Shown here: positions 1 to 4,713 of the stretch, piece by piece
How the letters are laid out: each line of letters opens with the position of its first letter
Position numbering within the stretch: position 1 is the stretch's first letter
Assembly (NCBI GenBank): GCA_964195405.1
Contig: CAXMPK010000237.1
Span: forward strand, 1 to 6,373
Direction of reading: 5' to 3'
Source: CAXMPK01 sp964195405
Lineage (GTDB): Bacteria; Actinomycetota; Acidimicrobiia; Spongiisociales; ZC4RG35
Length of the DNA: 6,373 nt
Position numbers and translations under genes: made by a program
Notes under the pieces: generated by a model
Told to the model about the DNA's origin: nothing
Seen by the model: the letters and a program-made list of their open reading frames with translations, nothing else
Databases searched by the model: none

Positions 1-3
1 CAT
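1..3 (-). CDS. Start codon of a leftward gene leaving the window
   Basis: On the minus strand an ATG occupies 3..1. It is preceded by a good ribosome binding site, AAGGGAG at 16..10, with a 6-base spacer. A second in-frame ATG at 9..7 sits directly against that site, so the ATG at 3..1 is the better start. Only the start codon is inside the window, so nothing can be said about the product. The call rests only on the ribosome binding site and its spacing. Confidence 0.4.
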
Positions 4-245
4 TTTCATCTCCCTTGGCCCGGCTAGGGCGTCGTTACTCGGGTTTCCAGTCGACCCGGCCGAGCATACGCCGATCAGCTCCCGGGCGGGTCAACACATT
101 GTCGTGCAAACGTCGATATATCCCATCGCCATCGACCATTCACGACAAGGCGCCCGTAACGGCACTTGTGCGCTGCTCGGAGCGAGTGGCTTCCGCCCCA
201 AAGATGGTTCACTTGTTGCTGAAACGGCGTTTCTGTCGTTGGCGT
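4..245. other. Noncoding gap left of the peroxiredoxin gene
   Basis: I see no convincing gene here. The open frames are short, lack ribosome binding sites and have unusual composition. On the minus strand TTGACC (94..89) and TATGCT (68..63) resemble -35 and -10 boxes for the gene starting at position 3. Their 20-base spacing is too long for a normal sigma-70-type promoter, so this is tentative. A short perfect inverted repeat, GAAAC-GGC-GTTTC, lies at 221..233, 13 bases beyond the peroxiredoxin stop codon. It has no T-run, so it is at best a weak end-of-gene hairpin. A diverged copy of the window's intergenic repeat lies at 150..173. Confidence 0.5.
150..173 (-). repeat. Diverged copy of the intergenic inverted repeat (copy F)
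   Basis: Read on the minus strand, this 24-base segment starts GCGCACA, has TGCCG in the middle and ends GGGCGC. It aligns to the copy at 3573..3598 with about two small gaps and roughly 18 matching positions. The outer GCGC arms pair, followed by the same A/G mismatch and then a C-G pair as in the better copies. The inner stem is not preserved. The similarity was found by eye and is weaker than among the four main copies. Confidence 0.4.
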
Positions 246-905
246 CTAGCTGGGCTGGGCCACAACCCGGATGTAGGGGAGGGGTGATTCCCAGCCGTCG
301 GGATATCGTTTCGCGGCCTCATCGTTGGAGACTGACGGCAGAATGATCACGTCTTCGCCCTGAGTCCAATCAGCAGGGGTAGCCACCTGATTGTTAGCCG
401 TCAATTGACATGAATCCAGCAGCCTGAGAATCTCGGTGAAATTGCGACCCGTGCTCATGGGGTAAGTCAACGTCGCTTTGATCTTCTTGTCAGGCCCGAT
501 GATGAACACCGAACGGGCAGTAGCGTTGTCAGCCGCTGTCCTCCCATCAGAGGTATCCCCGGCGTCGGCCGACAACATGTCGTAGAGCTTGACCACCTCA
601 AGACCAGGATCGCCTATCAGCGGATAGGTGACCGCATGACCTTGAGACGCCTCTATGTCGGCGGACCAGGCCTTATGGTCACTGACCCCATCGACACTAA
701 TACCTATGATCTTGCAGCCTCTCTTGTCGAACTCAGGTTTGAGACCAGCAACGGAACCCAGCTCGGTAGTGCATACCGGGGTGAAGTCCTTTGGGTGGGA
801 GAACATCAACGCCCAACCGTCGCCGATCCACTCGTGGAATCTGATGGTTCCTTGAGTGGTCTCCGCGGTGAAGTCGGGAGCTACATCGTTGATCCTTAGA
901 GACAT
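246..905 (-). CDS. 1-Cys peroxiredoxin, Prx6-type (thioredoxin fold)
   Basis: This enzyme reduces hydrogen peroxide and organic or lipid hydroperoxides in the cytoplasm, using a single peroxidatic cysteine. The 219-residue length is normal for Prx6 proteins. The AhpC/TSA thioredoxin-fold domain covers about residues 4-135, with the active-site motif FTPVCTTE and peroxidatic Cys45. Thr42 and Arg131 (in ATARSVF) are in place to complete the active site. The C-terminal 1-Cys Prx domain (about 150-215) contains TYPMSTGRNF and the VIILPSVSNDEA stretch that supports the dimer. The start at 905 is chosen because AAAGGAG lies 6 bases upstream and the protein then begins exactly as family members do. 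The open frame extends to 1142 without resembling the family. Cys64 and Cys166 are extra. The reductant is unknown and there is no adjacent thioredoxin or flavoprotein partner. The gene stands alone. Confidence 0.95.
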   Translation of the reverse strand: MSLRINDVAPDFTAETTQGTIRFHEWIGDGWALMFSHPKDFTPVCTTELGSVAGLKPEFDKRGCKIIGISVDGVSDHKAWSADIEASQGHAVTYPLIGDPGLEVVKLYDMLSADAGDTSDGRTAADNATARSVFIIGPDKKIKATLTYPMSTGRNFTEILRLLDSCQLTANNQVATPADWTQGEDVIILPSVSNDEAAKRYPDGWESPLPYIRVVAQPS

Positions 906-923
906 AGTGGGCTCCTTTCGCCT

Positions 924-974
924 CGACTCTGTCAGATGCTCCGACTCTATAGGACCGACGAAACCGGTGTCGCC
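924..974 (-). promoter_or_regulatory. Possible peroxiredoxin promoter/operator with an 18-bp direct repeat
   Basis: The 317-base gap between the peroxiredoxin start and the next gene's stop codon holds this region, one intergenic repeat and a terminator. On the minus strand TATAGA (951..946) could serve as a -10 box, with a poor -35 (GGCGAC, 974..969) at 17-base spacing. The 7-mer CGACTCT (plus strand) occurs twice, at 924..930 and 942..948, exactly 18 bases apart. The second copy overlaps the candidate -10. Such spacing would suit a regulator bound on one face of the helix. No known regulator motif (OxyR or PerR type) was recognised. Confidence 0.25.
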
Positions 975-1126
975 AGTCACTATCAGACGGATGATGAGAT
1001 GACGTCTAATCGGTGACCTCGCCGGAGCCAACAAACGCCGATAGCTGTTCACCAAACCCTTTTGACGCTCTCCTGCTTGAGCCGTCTGAACCGACATGCT
1101 GAGCGATTGCCAATGAGCCGCCACAA

Positions 1127-1152
1127 CCGCACATAACGACACATATGGGCGG
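1127..1152 (+). repeat. Intergenic inverted repeat, copy A
   Basis: This is a 26-base element with arms CCGCACATA and TATGGGCGG around the 8-base centre ACGACACA. Eight of nine arm positions pair, and the exception is an A/G mismatch at pair 5. It lies between the peroxiredoxin start and the terminator of the SnoaL-like gene. It shares CCGCACA and TGGGCG, in the same register and orientation, with the copies at 1684, 2522 and 3573. Confidence 0.8.
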
Positions 1153-1160
1153 GGGCGGGA

Positions 1161-1197
1161 CGAAAAACGGGAAGCCTCTACCGGAGAAGAGGCCCCC
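1161..1197 (-). terminator. Intrinsic terminator of the SnoaL-like gene
   Basis: On the minus strand, 26 bases past the stop codon, GGGGGCCTCT (1197..1188) pairs with AGAGGCTTCC (1179..1170) around an 8-base loop. This gives a 10-bp stem that includes two G-U wobbles. Two bases later comes TTTTT (1167..1163). Hairpin plus T-run is the classic rho-independent form, and it shows that the small gene is transcribed separately from the peroxiredoxin gene downstream of it. Confidence 0.8.
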
Positions 1198-1222
1198 GCT
1201 AATTTGTCTGAGTTTTGCGCTG

Positions 1223-1609
1223 TTAACCGAACTGCGAGAAGAACTCGTCGATTCGGGCGGTGTCATCCGAAAAAGCCCACCGTTCAGTGACCTTGCCGTC
1301 AACAAAATGCAGGATCTCTGCAGTCCGGTACTCAAATGTCTGGTCACCAGCAGTGGCGGTGGCGTTGATCAGGCCCACAACATGGTCATCGTTGGCGACG
1401 ACATCATGAATCTCCGCTTTTACCTCAGGTCCATCAGGGAACGCCATAGCGCTCTCAGCGAGGGCTTCCACCCCGCGCATCGGTTCTGTCGTTCCGATCG
1501 AATGCCACACAATGTCAGCGTCGATCAGCCCAGTTGACGCTTCCATGTCACCACTGTTGAACGCTTCGATCAACTGACGGAACGCAACAGCGTTGGGATG
1601 CTCACCCAT
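1223..1609 (-). CDS. SnoaL-like / NTF2-fold protein of unknown substrate
   Basis: This small cytoplasmic protein of 128 residues is typical in length for the SnoaL-like/NTF2-like superfamily, a cone-shaped alpha+beta fold used by polyketide cyclases, isomerases, hydrolases and non-catalytic binding proteins. Visible hallmarks are an N-terminal helix ending in AFNSGD (about 16-21), DADIVWHSIG (30-39), MRGVEALAE (44-52) and the late strands of the sheet, EYRTAEILHFVDGKVTERWAF (93-113, described by position). AGGAGG sits 5 bases before the ATG at 1609, an excellent ribosome binding site that fixes the start. It is followed by its own terminator, so it is probably monocistronic. Sequence alone cannot tell an enzyme from a binding protein in this family, and its neighbours suggest no pathway. 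Confidence 0.85.
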   Translation of the reverse strand: MGEHPNAVAFRQLIEAFNSGDMEASTGLIDADIVWHSIGTTEPMRGVEALAESAMAFPDGPEVKAEIHDVVANDDHVVGLINATATAGDQTFEYRTAEILHFVDGKVTERWAFSDDTARIDEFFSQFG

Positions 1610-1636
1610 TTTCTCCTCCTCATGTAGAGGATCACG

Positions 1637-1665
1637 AACCTACCCATCCGCCAGATGAAGCCAAA
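1637..1665 (-). promoter_or_regulatory. Candidate promoter of the SnoaL-like gene
   Basis: On the minus strand TTTGGC (1665..1660) and TAGGTT (1642..1637) are separated by 17 bases. The -10 box fits the actinobacterial TANNNT pattern, while the -35 is only a partial match to TTGAC. It lies 28 bases upstream of the start codon. The assignment was made by eye. Confidence 0.3.
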
Positions 1666-1683
1666 TCGACCAGAGCCAAGGAT

Positions 1684-1709
1684 CCGCACACAATGCCGAT
1701 TGTGGGCGG
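1684..1709 (+). repeat. Intergenic inverted repeat, copy B (best-paired copy)
   Basis: The 26-base element has outer arms CCGC/GCGG, an A/G mismatch, then inner arms CACAAT/ATTGTG around a GCCG loop. Ten of eleven pairs form. At pair 8 it carries C-G where copies A and D carry T-A, which is a compensatory change. Flanking GGA and TCC could extend the stem past one mismatch. It lies 36 bases past the hydrolase stop codon and upstream of the SnoaL-like gene's promoter region. There is no T-run, so it is not a standard intrinsic terminator. Confidence 0.85.
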
Positions 1710-1745
1710 CTCCGTTAGTCCCTTTGTGTGATGGGCAGGTTGGGG

Positions 1746-2441
1746 TTAGCCGAATTTGGCGGCGAATTTGGTTGACGCCCCCGAGAGAATTGGTTTGCCG
1801 TGACCGAACACAGCGGCCTCGAAGTCGAGTTGGGCCAGTTTCGCCAGGCTGGTCTTGCCAGTGTCGATGTCGTCGTAGCCGACCACATAATTGAGTCCCA
1901 TCATGTTCGCCGCGGCGTCTCCTGTAATGAGAAGCCCCCGGTCACGTTTCCAAAGGAAACACAAGTGGCCTTGGGTGTGGCCCGGTGTGTGAATGACTTC
2001 CAGTCCGCCTCCGATGTCGAGGACGTCGCCAGGGTTGAGTAGAACGTCGGGTTCGAAGGCGGGATACTCGGCTCTCTTACTGGTCACCAAATAGAACAGG
2101 ATCTTGTTGACCACTCCAGGAGCTGGTTTGAATGTGGTCCGTTCCATGAACCCCGCGCGTGCTAGATGTGCGTCGCCTTCGTGCATGTGTATTGGCAGAC
2201 CACCCTGGGCGAAATGTTTCGCCGAGCCGAGATGATCGGGATGACCGTGAGTGAGGACAACTCTTCTGAGATCAGACCGGTCATGGCCTATGGACCGGAT
2301 GTCTTCTTCCAATGACCCCGCATGTTTGGGGTATCCAGCATCGATGAGAGTCAGCCCTTCATCGCCGTCGTCGATGATGAACGCGTTGACTCCACCCTTG
2401 CTCAACTGGTAGAGACCCGAAGTGACCTCCCGAGCTGCCAT
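1746..2441 (-). CDS. Metallo-beta-lactamase-fold hydrolase
   Basis: This is a probable binuclear-zinc hydrolase of the metallo-beta-lactamase superfamily (glyoxalase II, lactonase and thioesterase relatives). All metal ligands are visible: THGHPDH with His65, His67, Asp69 and His70, His155 in HTPGHTQGH, the bridging Asp175 in ITGDAAAN, and His214 in FGHGKPI. The 231-residue length is that of a single-domain enzyme, with no added rhodanese or flavodoxin domain. There is no signal peptide, so it is cytoplasmic and unlikely to be a secreted antibiotic-degrading lactamase. GGAGG lies 6 bases before the ATG at 2441, after a short divergent gap with the monooxygenase gene. The insert between about 90 and 130, including FLYLVTSKRAEYPAF-like hydrophobic residues, probably shapes the substrate pocket. 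Substrate unknown. Confidence 0.92.
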   Translation of the reverse strand: MAAREVTSGLYQLSKGGVNAFIIDDGDEGLTLIDAGYPKHAGSLEEDIRSIGHDRSDLRRVVLTHGHPDHLGSAKHFAQGGLPIHMHEGDAHLARAGFMERTTFKPAPGVVNKILFYLVTSKRAEYPAFEPDVLLNPGDVLDIGGGLEVIHTPGHTQGHLCFLWKRDRGLLITGDAAANMMGLNYVVGYDDIDTGKTSLAKLAQLDFEAAVFGHGKPILSGASTKFAAKFG

Positions 2442-2521
2442 CTACTCCCTCCGATACGCCAACCAGTCTCACACCCGGCCGCCATTCCGGCAACAAAACC
2501 ATCTCCCACGCTATTGAGACG

Positions 2522-2547
2522 CCGCACACAACGGCACCTATGGGCGA
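2522..2547 (+). repeat. Intergenic inverted repeat, copy C
   Basis: This copy has the invariant CCGCACA at its left and TATGGGCGA at its right with the same 26-base length. Pair 8 is C/A and the last base is A instead of G, so only six of nine arm pairs form. The sequence is therefore kept better than the pairing. It lies in the only divergent gap, between the hydrolase and monooxygenase starts, 34 bases before the preferred monooxygenase start. Confidence 0.75.
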
Positions 2548-2580
2548 CGGTGGGTGGATCTGTTCCGCGAGACTGTTGGG

Positions 2581-3561
2581 GTGTTGCGTACAGCCATGTG
2601 TGAGGTTTTGGGTGTTGATCATCCGGTGGCTCTTGGTGGGATGCCGTTGGTGTACAACAGTGTCGAGTTGACCGCGGCAGTGTCTGCGGCTGGGGGGATC
2701 GGAATCGTCGGTTGCACGTATCTCGACCCAGACGAGATCACCGGTGTTGCGTCTCGGGTGAGGGGTTTGACGGATCGGCCTTTCGGTTTGAACACTCTCA
2801 TGTTTCTTGACGACGAAGACGGGTATGAGGCGATGCTGGCTGCTCGTCCTGGGCTGATCTCTTTGTCTTGGCCCCGCAAAGACCAGGAGATTGAGTCTTG
2901 GATTGATGCTGCCCATGAGGTTGGAAGCAAGGTCAGTTTCATGGCTGCCGACATCGAGGACGCTGTGCGGGGAGCGGCGGCTGGGGCTGATCTGATTGTG
3001 GTTCAGGGAACTGAGGGTGGTGGCCACGTCGGATGGATGGGCTTGTCAGTGTTGTTGCCGATGGTTGTAGATGCAGTGACCCCTGTCCCTGTGGTGGCTG
3101 CTGGGGGTGTTGCTGACGGTCGAGGTCTTGTTGCTGCGTTGGCATATGGAGCTTGTGGTGTCCTGTTAGGAACCCGGTTCTTGGCAACCAAAGAGTCTGG
3201 ACTACACCCCGATCACAAACAGGCGATTGTGGACAGCGATGGCCACGACACGGTGCTCACAGAGATTCCTGACATCATTTCGGGTATGGGTTGGCCGGGG
3301 GCTATGTCGCGGGTCAAACGAAACCGGCTCATCGAACGGTGGGCAGGACAGGAGTGGGCGTTACGCCAAAACCTGGCCGAAGTGTCCGAAGCAGTTCGCA
3401 AGGCACGCGCAACAGGCAACCGCGAAGAGGCCCCCCTGTTCTACGGCCAAGACGCTGGACTGGTCAGCGACATACCATCCGCAGCCGACATCGTCGCTCG
3501 AATAGTGACACAAGCCGAAGACATCATCACCTCCGGTCTCCCACCTGCCTCTGTAATCTGA
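2581..3561 (+). CDS. Nitronate monooxygenase / 2-nitropropane dioxygenase-family flavoenzyme
   Basis: This FMN-dependent TIM-barrel enzyme is of the NMO/NPD family, which oxidises propionate 3-nitronate and other nitronates. Some relatives instead act as enoyl reductases or other flavoenzymes, so the substrate is uncertain. Numbered from the GTG at 2581 (326 residues): the N-terminal LGVDHPVALGGM (10-21) carries the first barrel strand, QGTEGGGHVG (142-151) holds the catalytic-type His149, PVPVVAAGGVADGR (168-181) and GVLLGTRF (193-200) form the FMN phosphate site, and FYGQDAGLV (287-295) is the family's C-terminal signature. The start is uncertain. GTG 2581 makes the N-terminus match family members; ATG 2596 is five residues later, GTG 2554 is nine residues earlier, and none has a strong ribosome binding site. 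The gene is transcribed alone, divergently from the hydrolase. Confidence 0.88.
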   Translation: MLRTAMCEVLGVDHPVALGGMPLVYNSVELTAAVSAAGGIGIVGCTYLDPDEITGVASRVRGLTDRPFGLNTLMFLDDEDGYEAMLAARPGLISLSWPRKDQEIESWIDAAHEVGSKVSFMAADIEDAVRGAAAGADLIVVQGTEGGGHVGWMGLSVLLPMVVDAVTPVPVVAAGGVADGRGLVAALAYGACGVLLGTRFLATKESGLHPDHKQAIVDSDGHDTVLTEIPDIISGMGWPGAMSRVKRNRLIERWAGQEWALRQNLAEVSEAVRKARATGNREEAPLFYGQDAGLVSDIPSAADIVARIVTQAEDIITSGLPPASVI

Positions 3562-3572
3562 CGCCGATCAGA

Positions 3573-3598
3573 CCGCACATAATGCCGGCTATGGGCGG
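3573..3598 (+). repeat. Intergenic inverted repeat, copy D
   Basis: This copy has arms CCGCACATA and TATGGGCGG around ATGCCGGC, with eight of nine pairs and the same A/G mismatch at pair 5 as the other main copies. With a bulged A, an outer CAG/CTG can extend the stem. It starts 11 bases after the monooxygenase stop codon, so it could end that transcript or stabilise its 3' end. It lacks a proper T-run. Confidence 0.8.
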
Positions 3599-3623
3599 CT
3601 GCTTATTGTCGACCAGGCCGTGA

Positions 3624-3638
3624 ATCGGTCGCACCGAT
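3624..3638. promoter_or_regulatory. Perfect 15-bp palindrome upstream of the DUF4388 gene
   Basis: ATCGGT-CGC-ACCGAT is a perfect inverted repeat with a 3-base centre, 71 bases before the DUF4388 start codon. Its size suits a dimeric repressor operator. I see no clear promoter around it, and the interpretation is tentative. Confidence 0.25.
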
Positions 3639-3709
3639 ATCTTCTGAAATCGCTAATGGGCCTTCTGGGTGGATCCGATACCAGGTCACGGCTTAAAGCA
3701 AGGAGATCC

Positions 3710-4228
3710 ATGAACCTTTCTGGGAACTTGGGATTCGTTTCTCTAGACGAGGTACTGCGTCTGCTGACACGTTCCGGTCTGGAGGGGTGCGTCGATGTTC
3801 GCAGCGAGCAAGTCCGCGGTTCTATTTTCATCACGAAGGGTGGGATCGCCCTGGCCACCACATCTGATGACGAGGATCTGCACCGTCAATTAGTCAAGTC
3901 GGGTCTGGTCGGCGAGGACTACCTCAACGGCGTTGAGAGCGGAGACAACACCCTGTCGCCGGTTGTTGAGAGGAATGGCGAGGCGATTGCCGCGCTCCTC
4001 CTCGAGATGACGGTAGAGAGTGTCTATCAGCTGGGTATCAATGGCGAGTCATTCGAAGTGTCCGAGGGGACTAGCTCCCGCTTCGCAAGCCCCAACCCTT
4101 TCGAGTTGGAGGAGCTGCTGACCCACTCCAACCAGCGTCTCACCGGTTGGGCCAAGGTTTCAAGAGTGATTGACGGCCCGGTCGGCATGGTGAGCCCGAT
4201 ACTTAACCCGACCCCCATTACGGGTTAG
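3710..4228 (+). CDS. DUF4388 (PATAN-like) protein, 3' end replaced by IS30 remnant
   Basis: This 172-residue protein has an N-terminal DUF4388 domain at about residues 1-110. Its pattern is SGNLGFVSLDEVLRLLT, then a Gly-rich turn, then RGSIFITKGGIALATT, the family's usual strand pair ending in an exposed small residue. Such domains occur in bacterial signalling and gliding-related proteins and are thought to mediate protein interactions; the role here is unknown. AAGGAG (3700..3705) lies 4 bases before the ATG at 3710, so I prefer this over the in-frame GTG at 3620. Residues up to about WAKVSRVI (147-154) look native. From about residue 155 the frame reads the antisense of the transposase remnant until a chance TAG. 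The natural C-terminus is therefore probably lost, and the protein may be non-functional or shortened. Confidence 0.75.
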   Translation: MNLSGNLGFVSLDEVLRLLTRSGLEGCVDVRSEQVRGSIFITKGGIALATTSDDEDLHRQLVKSGLVGEDYLNGVESGDNTLSPVVERNGEAIAALLLEMTVESVYQLGINGESFEVSEGTSSRFASPNPFELEELLTHSNQRLTGWAKVSRVIDGPVGMVSPILNPTPITG

Positions 4229-4507
4229 CTCCCTGCTGATCGTCGACGGAGCACGATCCAGGCGAGCAGCCACCATCCGCAACGAGTCACCCGCAGCCAC
4301 CCCACGAGAAATCTCCTCCCGCTCATCAAACGACAAATGCCGAGACGACCGTCTCCGAACCGGAAGTCGAACCCCACTCCACGATTCCACAAACGCACGG
4401 ACCGACGCCGCCGAACGACCCAGATCACGACCAATCAACCGGTACCCATCACTCGCCTGCCACCGATCCCAAACCACAACCCGCTCTGCCTCGCTGAACC
4501 TCGGCAC
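4160..4507 (-). pseudogene. IS30-family transposase, N-terminal fragment
   Basis: Only the DNA-binding N-terminus of an IS30-type transposase remains. Starting from the GTG at 4507 (GGAGG 8 bases upstream) it gives 115 residues. The first helix-turn-helix-like part is RFSEAERVVVWDRW; the second is the HTH_38 pattern LSFDEREEISRGVAAGDSLR (about 58-77) followed by DRAPSTISRELTRNGG and the family's YRAHHAD. Similarity stops after about HADRAV, and a stop codon follows at 4162..4160. The whole catalytic DDE domain is missing, out of a usual 300-400 residues. The last stretch is antisense to the DUF4388 gene. The fragment cannot transpose by itself. Confidence 0.85.
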
Positions 4508-4569
4508 AACAACCACCTCCAATAAGAGACACCACTCTCACCGACAGGTGTTGCATTCACCCCCAGAGA
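4172..4569 (-). mobile_element. Truncated IS30-family insertion sequence
   Basis: The left boundary is inferred at about 4171/4172 because two independent readings meet there: the plus-strand DUF4388 reading stops looking native after SRVI, and the minus-strand transposase similarity ends at the same place. The intact end should lie upstream of the transposase start. The stretch GGTGTTGCATTCACCC (4548..4563), about 40-60 bases before the GTG, is a plausible terminal inverted repeat. No second terminal repeat is present, so the other end and most of the transposase are deleted. Boundaries are approximate to some tens of bases on the right. Confidence 0.6.
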
Positions 4570-4588
4570 CCACAGCACTTATGTGCGG
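4570..4588 (-). repeat. Partial copy of the intergenic repeat beside the IS end (copy E)
   Basis: On the minus strand this reads CCGCACATAAGTGC and then TGTGG. The first ten bases are identical to the left half of copy D. The right half (TATGGGCGG) is absent, and putative IS30 end sequence begins where it should be. It could be a half-repeat cut by the insertion or a diverged copy. CACA/TGTG can still pair around a 7-base loop. Confidence 0.45.
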
Positions 4589-4667
4589 GTGCGCCAGCGA
4601 GCTGAGGCGTCCTCTGATACTGGGGAGCAATTAGACCAGGTCGGCCGATCAGTACGCTGCGCTCTCT

Positions 4668-4713
4668 GAGGACGGCTTCCCCGGTCCTCGTCCCGGTAGG
4701 GCCGGGTTGTTTT
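4668..4713 (+). terminator. Rightward intrinsic terminator ahead of the clc 3' end
   Basis: CCCGG (4692..4696) and CCGGG (4702..4706) form a GC-only stem around TAGGG, followed directly by TTGTTTT (4707..4713) on the plus strand. Just upstream, GAGGAC (4668..4673) pairs with GTCCTC (4684..4689) to form a second hairpin. The T-run points rightward and touches the clc stop codon. It would stop transcripts from the DUF4388/IS side from running antisense into clc. Read leftward the hairpins lack a T-run, so service as the clc terminator is uncertain. The rest of the gap (4589..4667) shows no gene. Confidence 0.6.

Noticed and set aside
15..346. Two rightward frames of 80-90 codons in the left gap
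   Set aside because: They lack ribosome binding sites, overlap each other and the peroxiredoxin 3' end, and have low-information Arg/Pro-rich composition.
906..1142. An N-terminal extension of the peroxiredoxin to 1142
   Set aside because: The extension has no family similarity, runs through the intergenic repeat, and bypasses the clear ribosome binding site in front of the ATG at 905.
2359..3191. Leftward frames opposite the monooxygenase gene
   Set aside because: The rightward frame carries all nitronate monooxygenase motifs, while the leftward products look like no protein family and have no ribosome binding sites.
1127..3598. An integron cassette array, with the repeats as attC sites
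   Set aside because: One gene per repeat is cassette-like, but the repeats lack the GTTRRRY/RYYYAAC core sites, genes run in both directions, promoters and terminators are internal, and no integrase is visible.
3573..3610. Copy D as a standard rho-independent terminator
   Set aside because: The hairpin is well placed after the stop codon but is followed by CTGCTTATTG, not a T-run. It may still influence 3' ends in another way.
3620..3709. A 30-residue N-terminal extension of the DUF4388 protein from GTG 3620
   Set aside because: There is no ribosome binding site there, it covers the palindrome at 3624, and AAGGAG stands directly before the ATG at 3710.
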